A stretch of DNA of 64,000 nt from Sphingopyxis macrogoltabida. GTDB lineage: Bacteria; Pseudomonadota; Alphaproteobacteria; Sphingomonadales; Sphingomonadaceae. Below, one piece after another: positions 43,391 to 51,219 of the stretch (positions are counted from its first letter, which is position 1; each line of letters begins with the position of its first letter). The translations under genes and the position numbers were made by a program. The DNA is taken from assembly GCF_001314325.1 (NCBI RefSeq), contig NZ_CP009429.1, forward strand, positions 3,348,501 through 3,412,500, read 5' to 3'. Below the pieces are notes generated by a model. It saw only the letters and a list, made by a program, of their open reading frames with translations, was not told the DNA's origin and did no database searches.

Positions 43391-46317
43391 GCGGCTGGCG
43401 CTCCCAAGGCGGCGGCGCGGTCGATCGCGGCCAGCCGGTTTCCTTCCGCTGGGCGGGCAAATCCTATCAGGGCTATGCCGGCGATACGCTGGCCTCGGCG
43501 CTGATCGCCAACGGTGTCTCGATCATCGGCCGCAGCTTCAAATACCACCGCCCGCGCGGGCTGATCGCGGCGGGGCTCGAGGAGCCGAACGCCATCGTCC
43601 AGCTCGAAGAGGGCGCGGTCACCGTCCCCAACGTCAAAGCGACGCAGATCGAGCTTTACGAGGGCCTGTCGGCGGCGCCGGTCAACGCCAGGCCCAGCGT
43701 CGAGTTCGACCTTCTCGCGGTCAACTCGCTGTTCAAGCGCTTCATTCCTGCCGCCTTCTATTACAAGACCTTCTTCTGGCCGGGCTGGCACCTGTTCGAA
43801 CCGTCGATCCGTAAGGCAGCAGGCCTCGGCACCGCCCCGGCCGAGCGCGACCCCGACCGTTACGAACATCGCTTCGCGCATGTCGATACGCTGGTCGTCG
43901 GCTCGGGCGCGGCAGGGCTGGCGGCCGCCGAGGCCGCAGCGGCGCTGCCCGGCAACGAGCGCGTCATGCTCGTCGAGGCCGATTTCGAATTCGGCGGCGG
44001 ACTCTTGTCTTCGACCGAAACGATCGACGGCCTCGCTCCGCTGGCGTGGCGCGACGCGGCGCTCGCCCGCCTGCGCGCGGCGCCCAACATGCTGATGCTC
44101 GATCGCACGATGGCGTTCGGCTATTACGACCATGGCCTGGTCGCGCTCTACGAGCGGATCAGCGACCATCTGCCCCCCGCCCGGCGTTCGGGCCCGCGCC
44201 AACGGCTGTGGAAAGTGCGGTGCAAGAAGGTCATCCTCGCCACCGGCGCCTTCGAGCGGCCGGTCGCCTTTTCGGGCAACGATCTTCCCGGCGTGATGCT
44301 CGCTTCGGCGGCGCAGACCTATGCCCGGCGTTACGGCGCGCTGGTCGGGCACCGCGCGGTGCTCTGTACGAACAACGATGGCGCCTATGATGCCGCCTTC
44401 GCGCTTCACGACATGGGCTGCACAATCGCCGCAATCGTCGACTCGCGCACCGCGCCCGGCACCGCCGCCGACGAGGCGCGCCGCCGCGGGATCGAGATCG
44501 TGCCGGGCTGGGCTCCCGTCGCCGCCAAGGGCCGCCGCGCAGTGCGCGGGATCGAGGTCGCGGCGCTCGATGGCAGCGCCCGCCGCCGCATCGCCTGCGA
44601 CACGATCCTGACCTCCGACGGCTGGAATCCCGCCGTGCATCTCCATTCGCAGGCGGGCGGATCGCTCGCCTATAACGAAGGGCTGCAAGCCTTCCTTCCG
44701 AAAGGCAACGCGCAGGATGCGATCAGCGTCGGCGCCGCCGCCGGCATAATCGACGCCGACACCGCCATCGCCGCAGCGCGCGCCGCGGTTCGCGGTAAAC
44801 CGGTCGAGGCACCGGTACCGGCGGCGGTCGGCCCGACCCGCCGTTTCGCCGATGGCGACATCAAGGCACAAACGGCGTGGCTCGATTTCCAGAACGATGT
44901 GACGGTCGCCGACGTCCAGCTCGCGAGCCGCGAGAATTTCCGCTCGGTCGAGCATCTGAAGCGCTACACGACGCTCGGCATGGCGTCGGATCAGGGCAAG
45001 ACGTCGAACGTCGCGGGCATCCATGTTCTGTCGGGCCTGCTCGACAAGCCCGCGCCGGCCATCGGCACGACCAAATTCCGTCCCCCGTTCGACCCGGTGA
45101 CGATCGGCGCTTTCGCGGGCCGCGCTACCCGCGAAAATCTCGCGCCGGCCACGCACACCCCGTCGCACACGGCGCAACTCGCCCTCGGCGCAAAGATGGA
45201 AAATTACGGTTCCTGGCTGCGTCCCGCCTGTTTCCCGCAGGCCGGTGAGAACGAGCATCAGACGATCGCGCGCGAAGTCAAGGCGGTGCGCCAGTCGGCG
45301 GGGCTGTTCGATGCATCGACGCTCGGCAAGATCGAGGTGAAGGGCCCCGACGCCGCCGAATTCCTGCAGCGCATCTACGTCGGCGGCGTCCGTACGCTCA
45401 AAGTCGGGCAGTGCCGCTATGGCCTGATGCTGAGCGAGCATGGCATCGTCTATGACGACGGCGTGTTCGCGCGCATCGGCGAGGATCATTATCTGGTCGG
45501 CACCACGAGCGGCCACGCCGCCGCGATCGCCGAAACGCTGAACGAATGGCTGCAGTGCGAATGGCCCGATCTCCGCGTCCTGGTCGAGAATGTGACGACC
45601 GCCTGGGCGGTGATGAATGTCGCCGGACCGCAGGCGCGGGCGATCTTCGCCGCCGTCGGCACCGACATCGACCTGTCGCCCGAAGCTTTCCCGCACATGC
45701 AATATCGCGCCGGCACCGTCGGCGGCGTCCCCGCCCGCGTCCAGCGCGTCAGTTTCAGCGGCGAGCTGTCCTATGAAATCGCGGCGCCGTGGGGTTATGG
45801 CGCCGCGCTCTGGGACGCGCTGATGCAGGCCGGACAAACGCATGGCATCGTGCCCTTCGGCGTCGAATCGTTGATGGCGATGCGGATCGAAAAGGGCTTC
45901 CTGCACGTCGGGTCGGATACCGACGGCACGACCTATCCGCAGGACCTCGGCTTCGGGCCGGCGATCGCGAAGAAGAAGGATGATTTCGTCGGCCGCCGCT
46001 CGACGATGCGCCCCGATGGCCTGCGCGACGACCGGCGCCAGCTCGTCGGGCTGGAAGTGACCGACGGCGGCGGCGCGCTGGAGACTGGCGCACACGTCCT
46101 GCCCGCCGATGCGACCGAAGCGCGCGGAACCCAGGGCTGGGTGACGTCGAGCGTTCACTCGCCGACCCTCGACCGCCCGATCGCGATGGCGCTGGTCGAG
46201 CGCGGCCGCGACCGGATGGGCGAAGCGGTGCGCGTCTGGGACCTTGGCCAATGGCGTGCGGCACGGATCGCCGACCCGCGCTTTTACGACCCCGCAGGAG
46301 AGCGCACCCATGGCTGA
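43387..46317 (+). CDS. soxA: Sarcosine oxidase alpha subunit
   Basis: 976 residues, normal for the family. The N-terminal domain (SFRWAGKSYQGYAGDTLASA, then SFKYHRPRGLIAAG) precedes an NAD-binding domain with GSGAAG at residues 172-177. The C-terminal part from about residue 590 is a GcvT-like folate-binding domain that captures the methyl carbon as 5,10-methylene-THF. It overlaps soxD (ATGA) and soxG (8 bases). Related N-methylglutamate dehydrogenase subunits share this layout; the folD/purU context favours sarcosine or dimethylglycine. Confidence 0.94.
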   Translation: MSGWRSQGGGAVDRGQPVSFRWAGKSYQGYAGDTLASALIANGVSIIGRSFKYHRPRGLIAAGLEEPNAIVQLEEGAVTVPNVKATQIELYEGLSAAPVNARPSVEFDLLAVNSLFKRFIPAAFYYKTFFWPGWHLFEPSIRKAAGLGTAPAERDPDRYEHRFAHVDTLVVGSGAAGLAAAEAAAALPGNERVMLVEADFEFGGGLLSSTETIDGLAPLAWRDAALARLRAAPNMLMLDRTMAFGYYDHGLVALYERISDHLPPARRSGPRQRLWKVRCKKVILATGAFERPVAFSGNDLPGVMLASAAQTYARRYGALVGHRAVLCTNNDGAYDAAFALHDMGCTIAAIVDSRTAPGTAADEARRRGIEIVPGWAPVAAKGRRAVRGIEVAALDGSARRRIACDTILTSDGWNPAVHLHSQAGGSLAYNEGLQAFLPKGNAQDAISVGAAAGIIDADTAIAAARAAVRGKPVEAPVPAAVGPTRRFADGDIKAQTAWLDFQNDVTVADVQLASRENFRSVEHLKRYTTLGMASDQGKTSNVAGIHVLSGLLDKPAPAIGTTKFRPPFDPVTIGAFAGRATRENLAPATHTPSHTAQLALGAKMENYGSWLRPACFPQAGENEHQTIAREVKAVRQSAGLFDASTLGKIEVKGPDAAEFLQRIYVGGVRTLKVGQCRYGLMLSEHGIVYDDGVFARIGEDHYLVGTTSGHAAAIAETLNEWLQCEWPDLRVLVENVTTAWAVMNVAGPQARAIFAAVGTDIDLSPEAFPHMQYRAGTVGGVPARVQRVSFSGELSYEIAAPWGYGAALWDALMQAGQTHGIVPFGVESLMAMRIEKGFLHVGSDTDGTTYPQDLGFGPAIAKKKDDFVGRRSTMRPDGLRDDRRQLVGLEVTDGGGALETGAHVLPADATEARGTQGWVTSSVHSPTLDRPIAMALVERGRDRMGEAVRVWDLGQWRAARIADPRFYDPAGERTHG

Positions 46318-46873
46318 GCCCGATACCATCGTCCTGCTGCGCCGGGCGGCACCCGATACAGCCGACATCGACCGGTCCGACCTGTCTTTCCGCCGCGAAC
46401 CGGAACTCGGCATCGCCAAGCTCCGCCTGTGGGGCCGCACGGCCGATGCCCGCTTTCACGAGGTCGCCGGAATCGCTGCGCCGAACGTCCGCACCGCCGT
46501 CGACCATGGGGGATTGAGCTTCGCCTGGCTGGCGCCCGGCGAATGGCTGGTCACCGGCCCCGAAACCGCGGTCGCGGACTGGGTCGCCGCGGCAATGGCG
46601 ACGGGCGCCGACGACGTGCTCGCGATCGATTACAGCCATGCGCGCGCCGCCTTCCTCGTCGCGGGCACCAACGTCCGCGCGGCGCTCGCGGCGCATTGCC
46701 CGCTCGACCTCTGGCCCGACGCCTTTCCGGTCGGCGCCGTCGCGCGCTCGCTGTTCGGCGACACCGGCCTGTTCATCGCCCGCCTCGCCGACGCGGAGGG
46801 CGCCCCCCGTTTCCGGATCATCGTCGATCAGACGATGGCCGCCTATGCCGCGCGCCTCTTCGCCCGCGCTTAG
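46310..46873 (+). CDS. soxG: Sarcosine oxidase gamma subunit
   Basis: 187 residues. The most divergent subunit of the tetramer, identified by place in the operon and by the GcvT-like pattern LSFAWLAPGEWLVTGP and IDYSHARAAFLVAG, then CPLDLWPDAFPVGAVARS. The start ATG overlaps the end of soxA by 8 bases, with GGAG upstream. Confidence 0.9.
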   Translation: MAEPDTIVLLRRAAPDTADIDRSDLSFRREPELGIAKLRLWGRTADARFHEVAGIAAPNVRTAVDHGGLSFAWLAPGEWLVTGPETAVADWVAAAMATGADDVLAIDYSHARAAFLVAGTNVRAALAAHCPLDLWPDAFPVGAVARSLFGDTGLFIARLADAEGAPRFRIIVDQTMAAYAARLFARA

Positions 46874-46906
46874 GGTTCATATTCATCCGATCAGGAGCCT
46901 GACCCC

Positions 46907-47743
46907 GTGACCCACAATTTCGTCCTGCGCTTCCGCTCGCCCGATCGTCCGGGGATTATGGCGGCGGTGACCCCGCTCGTCGCCGCGCAAGGCTGCGATA
47001 TTCGTGCCGCCGAAGTCTATGGCGACCCCGAAACGGGCCATTTCTTCTGCCGCATGGAGCTGGTGAGCCCGGTCGATCACGAAACGCTGTCCACGAAGAT
47101 CGCGGGCGCGGAAGACTATCTGCTGGACTGGGATCTCAAGGACCTCGCTCACAAGCAGCGCGTGCTGATCGCGGTCTCCAAATTCGGCCACTGCCTCGTC
47201 GACCTGATCCACAAGCAGGAGATCGGCCAGCTTCCGATCGAGATCGTCGGCGTCGTCTCCAACCACGACACGATGCGCAAGACGGTCGAGTGGCATGGCC
47301 TGCCCTATCATCATCTGCCGATGAGCGACGGCAAGGAGGCGCAGGAAGCGCGTTTCCTGTCGATCATCGAGGAAAGCGGCGCCGAACTGACCGTCCTCGC
47401 ACGCTATATGCAAATCCTGTCCGACGATTTTTCGGCGCGGCTCGACGGGCGCTGCATCAACATCCATCACAGCTTCCTGCCGAGCTTCAAGGGCGCCAAA
47501 CCCTATCATCAGGCGCATACGCGCGGGGTGAAGATCATCGGCGCGACGGCGCATTTCGTGACCGCCGACCTCGACGAGGGCCCGATCATCGAACAGGATG
47601 TCCGCCGCGTCAGCCACGCCGTCGTCGCCGACGAGATGGTGGCGATCGGGCGCGAGATCGAAGCCTCGGTACTCAGCCGCGCGGTTCGCTGGCACGCCGA
47701 GCACCGCATCTTCCAGAACGGCAACAAGACGGTCGTGCTCTGA
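46907..47743 (+). CDS. purU: Formyltetrahydrofolate deformylase
   Basis: 278 residues. It hydrolyses 10-formyl-THF to formate and THF. An N-terminal ACT domain (RSPDRPGIMAAVT, about residues 10-80) precedes the formyltransferase-like domain with the catalytic motifs NIHHSFLPSFKGA, GATAHFV and DEGPIIEQD. The start is GTG at 46907 with AGGAG 9 bases upstream. With SoxABDG and FolD it closes a loop that regenerates free THF and exports the sarcosine methyl carbon as formate. Confidence 0.95.
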   Translation: MTHNFVLRFRSPDRPGIMAAVTPLVAAQGCDIRAAEVYGDPETGHFFCRMELVSPVDHETLSTKIAGAEDYLLDWDLKDLAHKQRVLIAVSKFGHCLVDLIHKQEIGQLPIEIVGVVSNHDTMRKTVEWHGLPYHHLPMSDGKEAQEARFLSIIEESGAELTVLARYMQILSDDFSARLDGRCINIHHSFLPSFKGAKPYHQAHTRGVKIIGATAHFVTADLDEGPIIEQDVRRVSHAVVADEMVAIGREIEASVLSRAVRWHAEHRIFQNGNKTVVL

Positions 47744-47780
47744 CCGCCTTTCGGCTACCCTGCCGGCAGGGAGACCGCCG

Positions 47781-48218
47781 ATGGGCAAGACCGAGATCAA
47801 GACCAAGGCCACCGAGATCAGCGTCGCCGACTTCATCGCCGCCGTCCCCGATGCGCGGCGGCGCGAGGAAGCGGCGGTGATCGACGCGATGCACCGCCGC
47901 GTCACCGGCCTCGCGCCGAAGATGTGGGGTCCGTCGATCATCGGCTACGGCAGCTATGACTATGTCTATGACAGCGGCCGCTCGGGGACGATGTGCCGCG
48001 CCGGGTTCAGCCCGCGCAAGGCGGCGATGACGCTCTATCTGATGGGGCATTACCTCGACCGCCAGCCCGAGGCCGACGCGCTGCTGGCAGAGCTCGGCAA
48101 ATATAAAAACGGCAAGTCGTGCCTTTATGTAAACAAGCTCGCCGATGTCGATCTGGACGTGCTCGAAAAGCTCGTCGTGCTGAGCTGGGACGTCATGAAC
48201 GAGCGCTACCCGGCGTAG
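47781..48218 (+). CDS. DUF1801-family protein
   Basis: 145 residues, cytoplasmic. It shows the DUF1801 pattern: RREEAAVIDAMHRRVTGLAPKMWG followed by YGSYDYVYDSGR, then FSPRKAAMTLYL (quoted in part). No catalytic residues are known for the family. GGCAGGGAG lies upstream of the ATG at 47781, 37 bases after purU. Its 3' end overlaps the convergent cfa gene by 13 bases. Function unknown. Confidence 0.82.
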   Translation: MGKTEIKTKATEISVADFIAAVPDARRREEAAVIDAMHRRVTGLAPKMWGPSIIGYGSYDYVYDSGRSGTMCRAGFSPRKAAMTLYLMGHYLDRQPEADALLAELGKYKNGKSCLYVNKLADVDLDVLEKLVVLSWDVMNERYPA

Positions 48219-49444
48219 CGCGCCTCCGCCTCGCCGATATAATCGCGCGTCAGCGGCAACGCGTGGCGGCTGCGCGCGAACTGGATCTGGTAATTGCCCA
48301 TCCCGCCGCTCTCGAACGCCGCGGTCGCGCCGGCGAGATAAAAGGTCCACATCCGGAAAAAGCGATCGCCCATCATTTGGGCGATCTCCTCCTCGTGCGC
48401 CAGCGTCCGCACATACCATTGGCGGAGGGTCAGCGCATAATGGAGGCGCAGCGTCTCGATATCGGTGGCGATCAGCCGGCTCTTCTCGCTCGCCGCCAGC
48501 GTCTCGCTGAGCGCCGGGATATAGCCGCCGGGGAAGATATATTTGCGCGTGAAGGCATCGGTCGCGCCGGGCTTGCCGAAACGCCCGATCGTGTGGAGCA
48601 GCATGACGCCGTCGGCCGTCATCAGATTAGCAGCGGCGCGAAAGAAGGTGTCGAAATTCGCCGCGCCGACATGCTCGAACATACCGACTGAGACGATCCG
48701 GTCGAACCGCCCCGGCTCGCGCGCGGCGAGGTCGCGATAATCGATCAACTCGAAGGTCACCCGGTCGGCGACCCCCGCCGCCTCGGCACGCTGGCGGGCG
48801 AGCGCGAGTTGCTCCTCCGACAGGGTAATCCCGAGCACCTCGACCTTTTCGAGCTTCGCGAGCGTGATCGCCATCCCGCCCCAGCCGCAGCCGATATCGA
48901 GGATTCGCTGCCCCGGCGCGAGCGCCAGCTTCGCCGCGATATGTGCCTTCTTGGCCTCCTGCGCTTCCTCGAGCGTCATATCGGGGCGCGGCCAATAAGC
49001 GCAGCTATACTGCATGTCCGCGTCGAGGAAGAGCCGGTAGAGATCGTTGCCGATGTCGTAATGATGTTTGACGTTGGCGCGCGACTGGCGCTGGCGGTTG
49101 ATCGAACCGATCCGCGTTTTCAGCCAGTCGGTACGTCGGCCGAGCCACGTTTTGTCCTTGAGCTTCGCGCCGCGATCCCATGGCGTGTTCATGCGGATCA
49201 GCGCGACAAGCTCCATGATGTCGCCCTCGACGATCCGCATGTCGCCGTCCATGAAGGCTTCGGCGGCGCCGAGCCGCGGATCGAGGATGATTCGCCGCAT
49301 GCCGCGGCGGCTTGCGAAACGTATCACGACCTCGGGAAAGCCCGGCGCAGGTTCGCCGAATACTTCCTGCGTTCCGTCGGGAGCGACGACGGTCAACCGG
49401 CCCTGGCGAATAACGCGGGAGAGGAACGGGCGCAGAATCGACAT
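48206..49444 (-). CDS. cfa: Cyclopropane-fatty-acyl-phospholipid synthase
   Basis: 412 residues. It transfers a methylene group from SAM to the double bond of unsaturated phospholipid acyl chains. The N-terminal lipid-binding part precedes NVKHHYDIGNDLYRLFLD and the SAM-binding motif ILDIGCGWGGMA. SVGMFEHVG and YIFPGGYIP are further family motifs. The ATG at 49444 is chosen over one 15 bases upstream because the family begins near SILRPFL. It ends convergent with, and overlapping, the DUF1801 gene. Confidence 0.93.
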   Translation of the reverse strand: MSILRPFLSRVIRQGRLTVVAPDGTQEVFGEPAPGFPEVVIRFASRRGMRRIILDPRLGAAEAFMDGDMRIVEGDIMELVALIRMNTPWDRGAKLKDKTWLGRRTDWLKTRIGSINRQRQSRANVKHHYDIGNDLYRLFLDADMQYSCAYWPRPDMTLEEAQEAKKAHIAAKLALAPGQRILDIGCGWGGMAITLAKLEKVEVLGITLSEEQLALARQRAEAAGVADRVTFELIDYRDLAAREPGRFDRIVSVGMFEHVGAANFDTFFRAAANLMTADGVMLLHTIGRFGKPGATDAFTRKYIFPGGYIPALSETLAASEKSRLIATDIETLRLHYALTLRQWYVRTLAHEEEIAQMMGDRFFRMWTFYLAGATAAFESGGMGNYQIQFARSRHALPLTRDYIGEAEARYAG

Positions 49445-49485
49445 AGAATCAACGATCAAAGCTTATAAACGAGAAGCAGCCACCT

Positions 49486-50265
49486 TCAAATCCCGGCATA
49501 CCATTCATAGTCGATACGGTCTTCCCAATAGCCGCCCTTGCCCGCGCCGATCGCATCGAGACTGGCGACCGCCTCGATCGCATTCACATATTTGGCATGC
49601 TTGTAACCAAGCTGTCGTTCGATGCGCAGGCGCAGCGGCGCGCCATTGGCGATCGGCAGCACCGCATCGTTGAGCGCCCAGGCCATGATCGTCTGCGGGT
49701 GCAGCGCGTCGACGAGGTCGCAGCTTTCATAATAGAGCGCGTCGCCGATCCGGTCGGCGCAGCGAAAGACGATGTAGCGCGCATTGTCGCGGAGCCCGGC
49801 GGCGGCAAGGATGCGGCTGAGCTGCGGCCCCGTCCACTGGCCGATCGCGCTCCAGCCCTCGACGCAATCGTGGCGGGTGATCTGGGTACGCTGCGGCATC
49901 GCGCGGATGTCGGCCATCGACAGCGACAGCGGACGCGCGACAAGGCCGGTGACCTGTATTCGCCAGTCCGCAAAGCCGGTGGCGGCATGCGCGGCATAAT
50001 CCCCCCCGGCCGGGAGTTTCGTGCCGTTCGACCGGAAGACCGGCGAGAGGTCGGCGCGGGTGAACTCGCGCGCCAGCGCATCGCGATCGGTCAGCGCACG
50101 CTGGCTGTGCTGGTGCATCGCCTCGCCCATCGACAATATCTTGCGCACCGCGGGCGCCTCGTTGATCGCGTCGCAGCCCGAGAGCAGCGGCAGCGCGCCC
50201 GCCGCCGCGACTAGCCCGCCGGCGCGCGCGATCAGGCGCCGCCGCGGCAGGATGAGGCCGCTCAT
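49486..50265 (-). CDS. Molybdopterin-dependent oxidoreductase, Tat-type lipoprotein
   Basis: 259 residues, sulfite-oxidase/MsrP-like. The signal peptide combines a twin-arginine motif (PRRRLIARAG, residues 7-16) with a lipobox LLSGC (C31), so the folded cofactor-bound protein is probably exported by Tat and lipid-anchored. The molybdenum-ligating Cys is C134 in TRHDCVEGWSAIG. It overlaps the cytochrome b gene by 4 bases (ATGA), which supplies electrons. The substrate is unknown; MsrP repairs methionine sulfoxide, but this protein is only distantly similar by eye. Confidence 0.86.
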   Translation of the reverse strand: MSGLILPRRRLIARAGGLVAAAGALPLLSGCDAINEAPAVRKILSMGEAMHQHSQRALTDRDALAREFTRADLSPVFRSNGTKLPAGGDYAAHAATGFADWRIQVTGLVARPLSLSMADIRAMPQRTQITRHDCVEGWSAIGQWTGPQLSRILAAAGLRDNARYIVFRCADRIGDALYYESCDLVDALHPQTIMAWALNDAVLPIANGAPLRLRIERQLGYKHAKYVNAIEAVASLDAIGAGKGGYWEDRIDYEWYAGI

Positions 50266-51101
50266 GGCGCCGCGTCCCGTTCGGGCGGCAGGCGAAACCA
50301 GCCGGTGACCATCGAGCGGATCTCGTTCACCGGCCCGGCGAGCAACACCATGACGATATGGACGAGGAAGAAGAGGACGAGCGCCCATGCTGCAATGAAG
50401 TGCACCGAGCGCGCCGACTGCCGCCCGCCGAACAGGTCGAGCAGCCACGGTACGGTGGCATTGAACCCGGGCGACATGGTGAGCCCGGTCAGGATCATCA
50501 GCGGCAGCAGCACGAATATGACCCCGATATAGCTGAATTTCTGGAGGATATTATAGCGCGCCGCCGCCTCGCCCCGCGGAAAGCGCAGCCGGGCATGATC
50601 CTTGATATCCTGCCAGATATGCCGCGGCGACCATTCGCCGCGCCGGATGTGCAGATCCTTCGCCAGATGCCCGCCAAGCAAGGCCCACAGCATGTAGAGC
50701 GTCAGTGCGATCGACAGCACCCAAGCGAAAAACAGGTGCCAGCGGCGCCCGTCGGCAAGGCTGTAAGTGGTCGGGATCGTCGCCCAGCCGGGGAAGGCCC
50801 AAGTCTGTTCGACACCCTTGGTGTCAGTCCAGCGCCCGAGGACGCCGGTCGTCTCGATCCGCGTTTCGCCGATCCGCACGAAGCCGGTTTGCGGGGTCGA
50901 TCCGATCGCGAACCAGGCATGGTCGGCGTTCGCACCATATTGGCCCCAATAGAGCCGCGGGTGCGCGTTGAAGATCATCAGCCCGCTCATCAGCAGGATG
51001 AGCAGGGTCACCGCATTGAGCCAGTGCCAGATACGCGTCGGCAGCCGGTGGCGATAGACGCGCTTCGTCGGCGGAGAAATCGGAGCAGCGATCTCGTCCA
51101 T
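50262..51101 (-). CDS. Cytochrome b561-type membrane subunit
   Basis: 279 residues with about four to five membrane segments (roughly residues 28-48, 120-142, 190-212, 232-258). Candidate haem ligands are H27 (IWHWLNA), H122 (WHLFFAW) and H235/H247 region (SVHFIAAW, LVHIVMV). A soluble loop of about 60 residues after the first helix is unusual. It is coupled to the molybdopterin enzyme and probably passes electrons between it and the quinone pool. Confidence 0.86.
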   Translation of the reverse strand: MDEIAAPISPPTKRVYRHRLPTRIWHWLNAVTLLILLMSGLMIFNAHPRLYWGQYGANADHAWFAIGSTPQTGFVRIGETRIETTGVLGRWTDTKGVEQTWAFPGWATIPTTYSLADGRRWHLFFAWVLSIALTLYMLWALLGGHLAKDLHIRRGEWSPRHIWQDIKDHARLRFPRGEAAARYNILQKFSYIGVIFVLLPLMILTGLTMSPGFNATVPWLLDLFGGRQSARSVHFIAAWALVLFFLVHIVMVLLAGPVNEIRSMVTGWFRLPPERDAAP

Positions 51102-51122
51102 GACCCTCCGTCCCGCTCACAT

Positions 51123-51204
51123 ACCGTCATCCCGGCGAAGGCCGGGATCTCAACGGCGCATCAAAATGCCAAGTCGAGATCCCGGCCTTCGCCGGGATGA
51201 CGGT
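51123..51204. repeat. Perfect 29-bp inverted repeat (REP-type element)
   Basis: Arms at 51123-51151 and 51176-51204 are exact reverse complements separated by 24 bases. Each arm itself contains the smaller palindrome CCCGGCGAAGGCCGGG, typical of intergenic REP-like repeats in sphingomonads. It lies downstream of the acyl-CoA synthetase gene and upstream of the cytochrome b gene, both on the minus strand. Confidence 0.85.
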
Positions 51205-51219
51205 CAAGGGGGCGTTTCG

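Noticed and set aside
43333..46440. A 1035-codon open frame on the minus strand opposite soxA
   Set aside because: It is rich in Arg, Gly, Asp and His with no recognisable motif, and lies wholly opposite a clear soxA with normal family features. It is a high-G+C antisense shadow.
40873..46873. N-methylglutamate dehydrogenase pathway for methylamine
   Set aside because: MgdABCD is homologous to SoxBDAG, but the usual neighbours (gamma-glutamylmethylamide synthetase, N-methylglutamate synthase) are missing and folD/purU are present, which fits sarcosine oxidase.
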